Shown here one piece after another: positions 40,401-54,900 of a stretch of DNA of 64,000 bases. The stretch is from NCBI GenBank assembly GCA_040954595.2, contig CM082577.2, positions 17,174,001-17,238,000 on the forward strand. Reading direction: 5' to 3'. A program made the translations under genes and the position numbers. The notes beneath the pieces are model-generated. The model had not been told where the DNA came from. It did not search any database and worked only from the letters and a program-made list of their open reading frames with translations. How positions within the stretch are numbered: position 1 is the stretch's first letter; each line of letters opens with the position of its first letter. The stretch comes from Balanoglossus misakiensis (taxonomy: Eukaryota; Hemichordata).

Positions 40401-43400
40401 AGACCGAAAAATGAATTGTGCATTTTCTCCAGACAGGAAAAGACCAGTGTCTAAGAACAGATTGACTTAATAGTGACAAGTAACCCGCCACAATATATCT
40501 TAATTATATTATTTAAATTAAACTGCTAACCTCGCCATCGTGACGGAAGACTGGGCCCGTTGTGTCCTTAATAACTCCTGGATCAGTTGAAACTTCACTA
40601 TTCTTTTCTTTACCAACAGACCAACTCCAATTGGGAAGTTGTATGTCGATAATAATTTTGACCTCCTCCTCTCCAAATAATGTTGTTCTTTTCCATTCTC
40701 CATAGATGTGCAATTCAAAGGTAAATTCGTCATTCAAATATTCAACGCCTTGACTGTGAAAATAACACATATCACACTATTTTATACCATTCTACCATCC
40801 GCCATCTTGAAGAGAGCTCAATCCAACGATATATACTTAACACTCAAAAGAGCACTGCTAAAACTGGCCACTGAACTAGCATGAAGCAGGGAAAATGTGG
40901 GGTTCAACCAAATAAATCATATAAAAAGCGCTGTTGAATTTATGGATGTTTACTGTAGAACTGCACTGTGGGACTAATTGGGACTTTGTCATGCGCGATG
41001 GCTGTCTTGTCATTTTTTCTCGTCTATTTCATGTTAGCGCGAGGAGAATTCACACTCTTTTTGGAACTTGCGAGGCGCACCCTGTTTTCTTTTTAATTTT
41101 TGAGTCCACTACCCCTTGTTACACGCCATAGCGAACCCACCTCTTACAAAGCAGGAGAATCTGGCCTGTATCTTACTAAATCCATACTACATATAATGAA
41201 GTAGAGTATAAATTACCTGTTAGAAAGAGGATATTTCAAAGTATCGACCTCCGTTGTAACCGTATGTTCGCCGTCATACACCCATCCGGTGAGCCCAGCA
41301 CGAACTCGTATTTTTCTACCGTACGACACGGACCCTTCGATCCCGGCCGCGACATTTAGGGGACCTGCGAGAGCCTAAAAAGAAATTGCCATGTAATATT
41401 AGTATTTACAGTGTAATGACGATTATTTAATTTTCACCAACAAAGTAGAAGTGGTCTAGCATTTTCCGTTTTTCTATTGGCAAATAGAATATCGCTGTAC
41501 CAACTTCTTACGAATCTTTGCCAATTACGCACGTTATTATTTGATCCATTTATATCTACTCAAATAACATAGAGACAAATCAAGCTTGCTCGTAATAAAT
41601 ATGCCATGGCGCTGAGATTTTAATCCACCTGTTATTATCCCGAATCAGTTTTATCGACGTATACGTTCCATGGTTATACCGATGCAATTTCTTGAACCTT
41701 ACCCAAGAGCTGAGAAACACACTCAATGTGACACCATCATTATGCACAAACACTCCAAACAAATGTAAAACATATTGCATTACTCATCATTTTTTTAAAT
41801 TTCAGAATCCATGGGGTTTTGCAACGCTCTTGTACAGAAGTGCACTTCAATAATAATGACAGAAATATGTGACGGTTGCTATAATTGTGACAATTACATT
41901 TTGTCGGGAAATGGTGAATCAACTTACTTCAGAATAAAATGCTTCTATGGCGTAGCTTGCACTGCTAGCGGCAGCCAATTCTCCGACTACACAAAAGTCT
42001 GTTGAATATTAAAAATAGCTCGATAAACGTCAAAGAATCTGTAGATTCCCTGTGCAATTTTTACAAAAATTAAACGTTATAAATTCAGCTGTTACTCTCC
42101 TATCACATCACAGGCGCCGTGAACCTCACGTCAACAACCCACGGAACTCGTTTATTATTAAATAAATTACTAGTTCTATAGTCCGTTCGAGTCATAATAT
42201 ATGAGACGTTCACGATTACCACGATAGTTTACTTATTACATTTCAAGTTTTGTTTTGAACTCGACAGTGTACTGTTAGTGACTTTACTTACGAATAGAAA
42301 TGCGAAGAATCTGAAATGGTATAGGGGGAAGCAAATCTTCATCCCAAAGTTCGGCTGTTTCATTTACGTGCGCTGCGATGTATTTCTTGATCAGTGTTCC
42401 GTCGATGTCGAGGGAAATTCCTCCAATAACCTCACCATTTTCGTCTGTACCGCTTGTTTCCAGAAACGTGGTAGATCGATTAAACTCATCGGGACAATAT
42501 AGGGATACCTTAGCATCAATGAGTCCGATAACCTGTTTAGACAAACGTAACAAAACCCCTTAAATCTCATGAGAAGCAAATCTTCCACTCACAAATTGAA
42601 ACTGTTTTCCCTTTGAACCTCTCGGCTAAAACATTACACATATGCCTTAAATGACGCACTGTTTACATTATCTACTACACTTAATAGAAATTGTGATGTT
42701 GATAATTCCATGCCAGTTGTTATTGCAATGTATTTTAATTATTTTAAATTTTCAACCATGATTCTGTTTTGTAATGCTTTACATGAAATGAATATAGATT
42801 TTTAAACCTTGCTAGATAGTTTTGCGATGGCTGTTCTCTGTCAACACAGCCACAATTGTGTTTTACAGTACATGTATTCCCTAATTTTGTATTGTTCTCT
42901 TACGAAAATGGCAAAGAAATACATCTTGAATCAACACACTTCTTTTCTGTATTTCCCGCGGAGATCATCCATCAACCACGTGACGTTGAATTCTGGGATA
43001 CCATGTAAGTCCAGCATCCGCTCAAAATCTCCTAATGTGGTCAATTCTGTTAATTTGAACATACCATTTCTTATTTAATAAAGTATCTCTTGTAGAGTCA
43101 CGAGAATACCCTTCTGCACATAAAAACAATTATATTTTGGAGAGAAATGTGGGAATACGTAAACAACAGACAAACAATGAACAAGTTCCACATATGACTT
43201 TCGCACACATATAATTACTTACCTCGGTCGACAAACGATTCAGGAATAGATTTAGCATTGTTGCATTCACTTATTTCCATAGAAGCATCGGTTAAAATTG
43301 GAACATTCGGCGTGCACTCTTCACTAAGTAATGAACATATAGATGCATCAACACTAACCTGCAAAGGGTTAAAAGTAAAACTTATATAGATGACAAGTAC

Positions 43401-46400
43401 ATGTACAGTTGAACCTATAGTGGCCAATCAAAGGACTTTCCTAAACTGGCTTTATAGACAGGTGGCCTTTATATAGAGGCTAATTTACGCACATGGAATT
43501 GCACAGGGACTGTAACAAAGTGGCCACTATATAGAGGGGCCATTAACAAAAGTTTCACTGTATATGTAACAACTTTGATAGTTAAAACGCCGTTACTATT
43601 TTCATAATTTCTTATCAGAGTTCGACAAGTTATCATAGATCTAACAAACGCAGTAATCGCTCCAGGCAAAATCTTGGCTAGAAACCAACAAAACATACAT
43701 TGAACTTTAAATCTACACTTGAAATAGTGAAGTTCCTTACTTTTATCATGCTGAACGATCTCTCAAGCCTGTAGCGAAGTATTGAATCAAACTCTCCGAG
43801 AACTGTCTCCGTAAATTTAGAGCTGACTGAATTTTCATAGGCTGCGTGCAAGACGATATGTTTGGTTAATATATATCCAATCAACTAAAATCCAAAGATA
43901 CATTTAATGATATGATACGCAAAATGAGGTATGTCTTACAGAAATAAAATATACAAAATATTTTCAGACGATTATAATGTACCTTCTTCCTCATTTGATA
44001 TATCAAGGGTATGGGTCCAGTCTGGTCCAGAAATGTTAACTTCGTATGCACATGGATCTAGCCTCAGTGACACTTGTACAGAGTGGTGAAAATGTACAAG
44101 ATACTCGATGTCTGCACAACAATCCACTCCAAGACAGTCGTCATGGTACTCGCAGAATGTATCATTGCTTAATGGCATGATAACTATGGAACATTCTGAA
44201 ATACAGTGTGCGTTTTACATTTAACATTTGACTTATACAAAAAGTGAGATTCACACGCACGCAAACAAACAAACATTCATTGATCCTCCCGTCGAATCAT
44301 ACATGTATATGTGTATGCAGCATACATACATACATACATACATACATACATACATACATACATACATACATACATACATACATACATACATACATACATA
44401 CATACATACATACATACATAAAACATGTATGTACTCAGACAGACGGACATTTAGCCACAAGTGCGTATGCTAGCAGTAAACCGAAACGTGTAATTAGCTT
44501 TTGTACTCACCAGTTTGAGGTGTCATAAATCGTGATAACAAATCTGTTCGTGTCCCGTCTGTAGGTTGTCCTCGTTTGAACAGAGACAATCTTAATTGTG
44601 TGTTATCCAAGCTTTCTGGCCTTACACATTTAAATGTATTCCGTGCCGTCTGAAAGTTCATATCATTAAGTAATACAGAAAATTAATCTGGAAGTGATAC
44701 AGAAGTTACATATAGTGGCCGTCAATATATTTAGAAGTGGGACGGAACAGACTCTTGGTAAATTTTTGGGAGATCATAGTACTCGACGTCTTCGCGCGGC
44801 ACTTTTTATTGATAACAGTGTGAAATGAATGCTAGTAAGTGTACAAATAGTGTAATCATGAAAAAGGACACCATAGTACACCATGGGAAAATATTGAACG
44901 CTTACCTGTAGGCTTTTGACAAGGTTTACGAACCAATCACTAACAGACTTATCTTCTGACGAATCGATGTAGTCATAAACTTCCTTCAACATTATATCTT
45001 GAACTGAAAAGGAGCGGTTGGGGGCCAGTTCGTTCAATTCAGGGAATACTGAAATTGCCACCCCTCCTGAAAAAAAACCACGGCGTCTTCAATGTCTAGA
45101 ACAGCTATGTAACATTTTCTTGCGTCCTATGGTGACAGCGACTCTGTTCGTTTGGCATCTGTGCTTTTACGATATCATTCTATTCACTATATAAACGTAT
45201 GAGAGGATAATAATAACGTACCTCCAGATATTCTGGCAGACGTTGCAGAATCCTTTCCGGAATAAAGATAATTGTTCTCGCAACTCATATCAAACTTATC
45301 TTCTTTCCGTTCAGGTGAGATGTTATAGACAACTGGGTCACTCACAAAGAACCCATCATACACGACTTCATTCTGTAACATAATAAACCCAATCATTTGC
45401 TGAATAATCTAGAGCTTTTTTAAAAATCCTTATAACTACGACACTTGTTCTATTTTTATTTTGCCGCTTCTCATCTCGACATCTACTTACAGCATACATC
45501 TATAACAGGCCCTGTTATATTTAAAAAATGCATTCGGCAGATGCGGCGATATATAGATAATCTATCGTCAGCTGGCGGGATGGTGCTTATGACCGAAACG
45601 CCGATGGCCTCCGAATACAATCATATGTTGTCGTTGATTTAATTTTGCCGCTGATAGTGGCCATGCATCATCGCTGGCAGCGGGCTCTTTCCAATTGGCT
45701 CAGCTTGTTCTCATTATAATGGAACACATATCCTTAGTCAGTCGTAAATAACATTTTCATTTCGCCATGATCTATATTTTTCTTCCAGTGAATACTTGAA
45801 TACTTGGAATAAAACAGTTCGGCGTAAACTAAAGTTTACTTTGTTTTGATAATATAATTATAAATGATATTTTGTCAATCTGAGATATATCTACCCCGAA
45901 AACATTCGGGTAATAAGAATGTCATCAGCAACTCTCAGCCATATGGTGAAATTCTTAACAAGGAAAACGTGTTTCCGAAACAATATGACAAGATAATACC
46001 ATTATTATTGCTGTCACAAAATTATATTCTTCGTTCCATGTTGCTTTCACAATTCTCTTCTCAAGAAATGACATTGGGTCCAGATAAACATCATCTTCTA
46101 TAGTTTTCATGGTGAGACGTATGGCGTTTGGGGAACACGGTGACGATTTCACCTTACCAAGAATTTCTCCCTTGTATACCTGCAATGTAAACCATGCTTT
46201 TACGTGGTCATGGAAATTATTGCTGAGAAATACTGATTGTTTGACGAATTTGTGCAATACAATATTAATTAACGTTTCCTTTAAGAAGTACAGACTGATT
46301 GGATCTTATACAGAACGGACCTGATTTAGATTTCTCACACGAGTTGGCGCCCTTTTGACTCACATGAGCCGCAGGCGTGTGAGAGACAATGTTATCCTTG

Positions 46401-48067
46401 GTCCTTGATGCGGTGTGATGCCCTCTCTTGCTCGATTGGAAAATGTCTCAAGTGCGCATTAGAAAAAGTGAAGTACACGGCGTACTGACTGCTTATTTTT
46501 CATCTAGCAAGCTGTAGTTCCATGTACTACACGTTATTATTATTATTATTAAGAATTGTTTAAAATGAGCTACACATACGTCTCAGCGCACTGTACATAG
46601 CTAAAAGAGTAGATTAAAAAATACAAGGCTGGTAAAAATAAATAAAAGGACACAATCACACGAAACATATTACACATAAAACTGAGTAAAAAGGTACACG
46701 TTTACATGATCCAATCACCTATTCGAGAGCGAGTGGTCGATTTGATCCCACACTCTCACAGCGGCCATGGATATGAGAATGAATTACCACAATCTATTAC
46801 GCGCTCGGTATTATGCTGTGAGGTATGTTTGACAAATATTTTGCGCTGTCAGTCTTTACTGTCCCTGATTTCTGGAAGAACTTACCGGATGACCCTCCTT
46901 TCCCTGCGCAATTTCAACCGGTGATACAATTATCACAACGTTTTGTAGTTCGTTTGATATTGTTGAATTGTACATAAATATTGACACTTCTTGGAATCCA
47001 GTCGTAATCGCTATTCCATCCATTGGTACCACGACCTAACGGAAATACACATGAATAATTAATAAGACTAGGTAAGTTTTACGTGAGTGTCAATTTTTTG
47101 AACAAAAGAAATTAGCGTGCACTAAACACTAACAGTTTCGGGTTAGTTTCGAGGCGCCCCTTGCAGATAATGTCTGTTTGGCAACTCGTTTAGCATGCTC
47201 ACTTTTGGACGTTTCAGGAACCGGATGAAAACCTGTCTGCATCAATACAAAGGGGGCCCCAAACGCCATAAATTAAACTGTCAATGTTTGACGTGGGTAG
47301 TAGTCTTCACCTCATCTCCTTCGTCAGCCAAAAGGAAGATATCCGGCATAGTTCCCAAGCTGTTGCTTTCAGACTGTTGGAAATTGCTTTCGTGTGTACA
47401 TGTTGCATCAGCAAGTCGTCGAGGAAACTGTTTAGCAATTTTTGGACCGAACACCTCGTTGACCAACGTTCGTGACTCGTCGAACCTGAAATTGTTAAGG
47501 GAAGTAATTTCAGGTTATACATGTACAAGCTGAAATGTGGTAGGACGTTTTATTTTGGTATATTAATAGAAATAAAAAACTACATCAAAATACTAGTAGA
47601 TTTTATGTATAAATTCCTACTTTCTACAGAAATCTTCAAATAGATTAATCAAATATTTGACTTTTTTTCGAGAAAAAAACGTTGCAACGTTGGAGATTTA
47701 AAATGTGGGATAACAGTTATATGTGTGAATTAGTTTAGCTCATCAAATGAATAATGTTCAAGAGGAACATGAAAGTTTGCATTTTTGTTCCAGCACAAGG
47801 ATGGTATCAGCAAGATCCGTACATGTGGTCACCATTGTGTTCTATTTGTTTGCATTGTAAACCTAACGTCAACAGAAAGGTGTCCATACCCTCTTTTAAC
47901 GTCTTCAAACGCTTCCATCAACAGGGTAACTTCGTTTCGGGCTACTCCATATGAATCCATGAATGGTATGGCAAAACTTGTCAGAAGCTGGAGAGGTGAT
48001 TTGAGTGACTGAAGAACGTCAGTGTACTCCTGCAGTATGGCTTCTTTCACAGATATCTACAGTGAAG

Positions 48068-48100
<33 letters not shown>

Positions 48101-51100
48101 TGTGATGTGGGAGGCATAAATTAGTCGATGGCATTGTTCTCATTGTGCAATAAACTGATATCGAACTACATGAAATATGTTTCTCTCCGGCTACTGATAC
48201 ATAATCAGAGTAGAAGGAGAGTCGACGGGTATATCTGCAGTCTTGACGTATTCCAAATCACAACGTGAGTCATCAGTGTATGTATTTTATTTTCAGATGC
48301 ACAGATGCAGGCGCCACACATATATCTTCATAGAACTTCGGTGGTATAAGTGAACCAATAAAAAAGAAGCCAATTTGGAAATGCAATTTGGTTCTTTACA
48401 GGAAACTTACCTCATCAACACCACTGAAGATTTTATACAAGTCAGTTGTCACCGGTTTGGTTTCAAGACCTCGTTTGCCCATTTCAATGTAACTTTCTAA
48501 GTTGGAAATGTCCTCAACAAGCTTTCCGACATCCGATTCCAAAGAAAACCAATAGGGCAACGAACCATCTTCTATCTGACATAAATATTTCAGCTTTTCC
48601 ATGACAAATTTTATGGTATCAATCGACGAACCAATTCTGTAATATGGAAAAAAAAGCGGTGTGTATCTTGTTTAAACGAAATGCAAACATCTATGCATCC
48701 GTATCTGTCAGCTTCCAAACGTACACGTGTAATTAACGGATTTTTGAACGTGACGACACTCGAAAATGCAAAATAGAGTGTAGTGTAGACCTACTTGAGA
48801 ACAGACTTCCTGATATCCGCAATGCCAACATTAGGGGATTCCCACAATTTGTTGATACCAATGAAGGCTGAATCTGCGGCATCGCGCATTTGCGCTAAAG
48901 CCCATTCGGTGTGAACTTCTAGAAGATCCGCGGCATCCTGACGAAATTAATTACAGCATTAGTTGACCAGTTTTGTTATGTAACAGTTTTGGTTTTAGCA
49001 AGACCCTAACAATTGCGTTCTAATGATCTCATTAAAATTTATATTATGTCTAAACATTCCATGATATACATTCCACGTTAAGGCTTTTTTACTGTAAAAT
49101 TAAAAAATAATGAGATATGATAGTTTCAACAGAAAACTACGTCATGGGTTAAGCTTCAGCTGATAAACTCTGAATGCGTGTGTCCAAAACACAATGGAAA
49201 ATTCTAAATGGAAAGTGTCTCCAAACAAGGCATTTTTGAGATAAAATTTTCGACCATCCATCCATTCACTCGTCTGTGTGTTTTTGGCGATTTTAGAACG
49301 ATATCTATAAACAGCACGATAATATATCTGACACAGTAAACACAGTTTATTGGCTGATGCTTTTCTCGCGCAAATACTTTAACAATTACCTTTGAATTAC
49401 AAATGAAAAGTTAGTAAGGTTGTCTTGAAGTACAGAGTGACTTAGCCAACAAAAAAGGTTACGTTTAAAACTCAATGTTTTCCAAATGGCAAGGCTGAAG
49501 GTTTGAAATAAGGTAACGTAAATGAAATGTACGTGTAGTTAGAAAGGTAGGTGATTTGTCTTAAAATTCATGCTACTAGAAAATTTAGTATAAGGCGCGT
49601 TATATTCACAACAATAACATTCATCAGGACCATATTCAGACAATATTTGCTGGTGGAGATAGTTATATCTCATTTTGATTAACCGCATTTCGACATACAT
49701 TTCGAAAATACTTACATTGTAGAAGTCGACGACGTCTGTTTTAACACTGTTAAGCAAATTGTTGGCACGCTCCACTAAATTTTCGGTCTGTTCAAAGACG
49801 GTAGATGACCCCGTGTACTTTCCTATCGTGTTACTTAACGCTCCTCTTGCAATATACCGAAAGTCTGCAACGTCGTTCCTCAACTGGTGAAGTGACTTTG
49901 CAAGGCTCTCCAAATAACTTGATAAGGAACTGGACGGACCAAGGAACTTGTCGACGAAATCATTAACTGGATCTCGTATATTATTGACAACATCAGGATA
50001 CCTTTCGTCGTATGCTTCTGCCAAATGTTGTTTACTGTAGAAGGTCGAATCCTACATTGAAACAAAAGTCAGATATAAATGACTATAAGTACGAGGAATA
50101 ATATTACTTCTTATCATATGCTCATGCTGATATCACCTCCTCCTAGTGACGTTTAACGTGAATATCACCACGTTTAGTGTGAAATATCACCACTGATATT
50201 TCGCTCTAAACGTCATCATTTCTTGCGAAAATGGCGACCTTAAATGTAAACAAACATAACCCGATACAGGACCCGCTTTCATGAGATTTGATATACCGGT
50301 AGTCAACATCGAAAGTCGTGGGGTTCTGATGGCCACGGACATGTGTTATAAATAAAAGATTTATCTTGTGTGATTGATTTAGAAAAAAACACGATTATTA
50401 GTTACACCTGTAAAAAATACCGCCTCGCTCAGACAGCAGGAAGAGATGTCAAACATCCTTGCTCCATCTTCATCCAAACACGTCGAAAATGGGGCAATTT
50501 CACGTGTGAAATCTGGTTCGATCAGTTCAAGTACGTGTCAGATGGAAACGGTGACAACGGGTGGCATATATAGCGACGCAGTGATATACGACGGCTCGTT
50601 CAATATCTCTGTTTCCAATGCGACGTCAACGGGGTCATCCTCCATGACACAGCCCCCAACACCGAACAAACGACGCCATCGTGCAGTCAGATATGACTCT
50701 CCGTGCTCATCAGAAAATTCACAAAAATGAACAGACTTTGAGACTCTTGAACTTTGAAATGAAAGGATTCTGGCTCTATTTGCAATTTAACTAATTTCAT
50801 ACCGATTTTGAATCCCATCCCGATGTTAATGATTTGTTCGTTGTTGTTGGACACCCCAAAAAATTGTGTTCGATTCAAGTTCAATTTTCAAACGTTTTGT
50901 TGTTTTGCGTTATGCAGAGCGGTCATTGAACAATTTACTAATCTAAAACATTTTTGACTTACCGATGTTGTCGTTTCATCATACTTTTACATAACCGCTA
51001 CGCTAGCGCTATACTTTAAAATGGCGCGTCATGCAACATCAGTCATGAATGAAGCGGATTTACAATGTTAATAAAATAGCAATTCGCTAGGTGGAATAAA

Positions 51101-51934
51101 ATAATTCATAAAAATTAAATTGTTCTCGCTTTGTTTTTGTTTTTCATTTTTCTTGTAAATTCCGAGGTTTGAGCATATGATAAATTGGTTATCGCCCCAA
51201 ATCACCTCTTGTTGGGCCATATTTGCCGCTCGTGTGGGTTGTGAGCCGCATCACACGAGTCGAAGACGAGTCAGGGAGTTCATACCAAGCCTATACTTCA
51301 AATTATTATGACTGGCTGTCTATTGCATATGCCAAAAAGCCTCGGGTAGAATGAAAATTCTTATTAGATATAAGTTAAATTTTAAGGTTAGGTACGCCAG
51401 ATATTTTTAATGGACAGTATTAGTCATGCTCTGTTTCCATGGAAACGGATGTCAAATTAGCATTACATATAATTTTCAGATAAATTCATAGCACTTTACC
51501 TTAAGAAGTTTATACTTACATGGAATATATTTGCGTCGTCAAAAATCTCCTCCCCCTTTAATGTTGTGGTAAGCGCCAGAAAAATGTCGTCTTTACCCAT
51601 TGTTCCTATTTTGCCTCTGACACTGGACTTCACATCATAATCAATATCAATTATACTGTCATAGGGTCCTATATGTAAAGTAGAGATAAAATCATTATAC
51701 ATACATACATACATACATACATACATACATACATACATACATACATACATACATACATACATACATAGTACATACATAGTACATACATACATACATACAT
51801 ACATACATACATACATACATACATACATACATACATACATACATACATACATACATACATACATACATACATACATACATACATACATACATACATACAT
51901 ACATACACACACGCAGGCACGCAGACACACACAC

Positions 51935-51965
<31 letters not shown>

Positions 51966-54900
51966 AACAAACACAAACACACACACACACACACATATAC
52001 ACATTGAATACACATGAATTTTCGATATTACCATAAGTGATAGTGTAAGTATTCTTCCCGGTGACAGTCGTTGTAGAACTAAAACACAAAGGAATCCCTA
52101 TATCTCTGCTCCAATCGAGATCACTTGGCTCTAAAATAATCTTCTTCTCATCACCATTTGCATTTCTTTTTGGCCTCATTTGAGTTCCGTTCGTAAATTG
52201 ACTGTTATTAAAAATAGGAAAATATTTGAGAGGAACTAATGTAAAAACCGACTTTGTTACATTACTTTTAAATGCGCTGCGATGGCTCCATTTTAAAACT
52301 CTCTGTTCATAGTTGGATTGACGTAGGAGCCTTGCGCTGGAAGTGGACTGCTGGTATGTCCGTCCATTAGCAACATTCAGATCAAGTGAGTGAAACTAAA
52401 TAAATTATAACGTAATTTGTGAACTATTTTCATGATATTATTGTTTAAATTAACACAAAGTGTTAATGCAACCTTCTATTTAAGTCGTAGGCTACAGTGT
52501 TTTAGTAAACAAATTAGTTAAACAACATAGCTGCAAGCAGCAATGGCGGGGCCCAAGGCAGACTCGCACCAAGTATTTAACAGAATTTGATTCGTCCTTT
52601 TTATTCAAATGAGATCAATTTTTAACTTTTAAACTAGATGTCTACCAGGTCATATGACCTGATGCTGCAAAACATTACTTGCGACGAGTTTTACATATCT
52701 ATCAAATATTCAAGTCATTGCGTGCAACGGTCTTCGAATGGCGGATGCATTTAGCACACCGAAGCAGAATAACAAAAAAACAACACGATTTCAAGAGGGT
52801 TTCGAGACCCCCCCCCCCCCCTTGGTAATAATACAATTGGAGAGCAATAAACCTTGAGATCGTTCCCACATTTTCCTCAGTGTGCGTAAATCGATGTTGA
52901 TGATTTTGGTATGCCCTTAAGGCTTCATCTCGTACGCCACGATTCGGGTCAGTTACTGCAGTCTTAAATAATCGCCTGGCTGCCTGAAATATATCACAAA
53001 TAAGGATTTACAAAGTGTATATGTCAATCTATAATCATTATGGCTTGTTTGAAACGAATGAAGTGTGTAAAAGTTGACCTTAACAAGTGTTTTCTTTCAT
53101 ATGTTGATTAATATCTTGTAGACGTACCTGTTAATATTGTGATCAAACTTGCATTAGCTATTGATATGTATTACTATTTTGTTTTATTAAAGGGAGCTTA
53201 CTTCAGGAAGTTGTATCCTGGCCATGGCGTTCACGGCAGCTCGTCGGATCTCTGCAGGGTATTTTGGGTTGACTAAATAGGAAGTTATCAGCTCGACTGA
53301 GGCTACACTCTCAGCATTACCGAGGGCGAGAAGCTTTGTCACGGTCTCGCGAATCAGCATACGATAGTCATCTACTGGGATACTTTGTTTCATTTTGGAG
53401 AAATCTGCAAGGATCAATATCCGATCATTCTAACCATGGCCATTGTAAGATTGTCGTTTAGTTACATACTGTTGTGTGAATAAACACGCCATATATTCAT
53501 TGCAGGTTATGATATTATATGTTCACAAACCATTCATTCTCACTCCAAAACTTCTGAACGGTAATACCGTGGATGAACGGTAATACATTGTGGCTATACA
53601 TACCGGTCGTAGTAGCACTTTCATCTAAATGTCCCTCTATTGTTTCAATTAATTCATCTGATCTTGGGTCACCTAGCTTCCGAAGAGATTTTGCAACAGA
53701 ACCCAAAGTCAAAATCGACTGCATCTTCAAATCATTTTGGTCCAAGTTATCTATAATCAAAGCAGGGAGTAGAAATTAATTATCAAGTTCGATCTCAGTT
53801 GGTAACGCCTATAGCATGTGTCCCAAAATGACACTATAATTTCGGAAATACATATTAAATATAAGCACGTGCATGTCAGCACAGACAACATTAAGAGACA
53901 AGAATAAGAGTACAACTTACCACGCAATTTCGGCTTGTTATTCCACGCCATATCGCCTAATGTTTCAATTAACAAATCTGGAGGTCTCTGTTTCAGCCGA
54001 ATAAGGCCTATCAGTGTGTGAGAAATTACTTCCCGGTCCGGATGTCTTGATAGCAACACTTTCTCTGTCAGCAGCAGCTGGGATTTGTAGGACGAAACAG
54101 CCCCTAATACACTAATCATGTTGATGGTGTCCAGCCGTTCACCTTCATCCTGGATTACTTCCGGGATGTACAGATCACATACGTAGGACAGACTGTCATC
54201 AGATAAACGAGACAGTGTGTTCTTCAAGTGGCGAAAGCAAGTGAGCGACATTCGTCGATCTGGAAAAAAACCCGCAATTTTCATATTTACAATAGCACAG
54301 TGTCACCGTAACTCACATGATCATTATCGAACACACTTTTTGACGGTAATATTGTCAATTAAGCGTGATGTAATATTGTCAATTAAGCGTGATGTAATAA
54401 ATGTCAAAGACTTAAGTCTGAATCGTATAGTCGACACAATTTACAAGAAAAAATGTAAACTAAAACCTTGTCAGGTCACGTGACATAAGATCGGGTACAG
54501 AAACAAACCTCATAATTGGGGTAAACCAGATCAAAATTTTCCTATTTCATAACAGAACAATTCGAATGTCATTGACTGAAGGATCGCGATGCGCAAGTTT
54601 GTGCTCTTGCTAAGTTTTCTTGCACCCCAGTCTATATATCGGGAGTGTTGAAGAGAGCGCCCTCAGTGGTAATTGTTGTTTGTCATGACCAAGGTAATGC
54701 CGATGACTTACTGCAACCAAATATCACGATAACGAGTCCAAACGCATCGGTAGGCATAATCTGACGCGTTACAAATTTAAGGCCTCTGTTCTAAAAAAAT
54801 ATTAAGCACCCTCAAGTAAGATGTAATATCATTGTCATATTAGGTAGAAGTAAATAAGCACAATAAGAGAAATCCTCTTAACATCCAATCGGATTTCGCA

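Larger units (their letters stand above)
16412..41374 (-). other. Exon block 31-77: array of ~19 FN3-like repeats
   Basis: Exons 31-77: 41217-41374, 40531-40753, 39783-39965, 39186-39392, 38578-38895, 37966-38089, 37140-37311, 36855-36949, 36564-36731, 36048-36228, 34579-34745, 34001-34174, 33722-33913, 33204-33371, 32550-32794, 32201-32325, 31876-32038, 31421-31580, 30906-31074, 30228-30496, 29336-29556, 28880-29089, 28351-28597, 27642-27854, 27403-27496, 26963-27226, 26721-26857, 26240-26479, 25583-25853, 25050-25179, 24466-24699, 23999-24202, 23442-23616, 23179-23333, 22656-22775, 22322-22463, 21905-22084, 21336-21487, 20620-20798, 20193-20328, 19406-19589, 18933-19108, 18452-18641, 18076-18246, 17580-17802, 17168-17247, 16412-16510. 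Typical unit of about 100 residues: 'W..F.D.ES.I..YEWAIGT.PGG', then 'YYVTVRA.N.AG', then 'SNGI.VDTT.P'. These are Ig-fold, FN3-sized repeats likely used in extracellular adhesion. Confidence 0.8.
41928..52395 (-). other. Exon block 13-30: post-lipid-module middle region
   Basis: Exons: 52032-52395, 51520-51668, 49716-50051, 48795-48937, 48411-48636, 47863-48056, 47311-47485, 46886-47035, 46000-46179, 45222-45372, 44906-45066, 44511-44649, 43983-44195, 43741-43841, 43223-43358, 42940-43046, 42292-42532, 41928-41986. Exon 13 carries '[10 protein letters not shown]', a furin-type R-x-K-R site, after the helical domain. Exons 13-14 are strand-rich ('[18 protein letters not shown]') and may be a remnant of the lipid cavity sheets. 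Exons 15-18 are helix-rich. Exon 25 holds '[19 protein letters not shown]' followed by '[12 protein letters not shown]', a compact Cys motif. I do not recognise a named domain for most of this block. Confidence 0.65.

Noticed and set aside
43400-43560. Repeated 'tatagaggggcc' / 'gtggcc' motifs
   Set aside because: Suggest a short dispersed repeat, but no ends, inverted arms or target duplication could be defined.
44228-44528. Long Tyr/Ile/His and Met/Cys/Val open frames on both strands
   Set aside because: They are translations of the (CATA)n microsatellite.
50446-50730. 94-codon + strand ORF inside an intron
   Set aside because: Low-complexity Ser/Thr composition, no motif and no supporting splice structure; possibly part of a degraded element.
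51496-52179. 227-codon open frame on the - strand
   Set aside because: Its ends are real exons 13 and 14, but the middle is read-through of an intron made of (CATA)/(CA) repeats.
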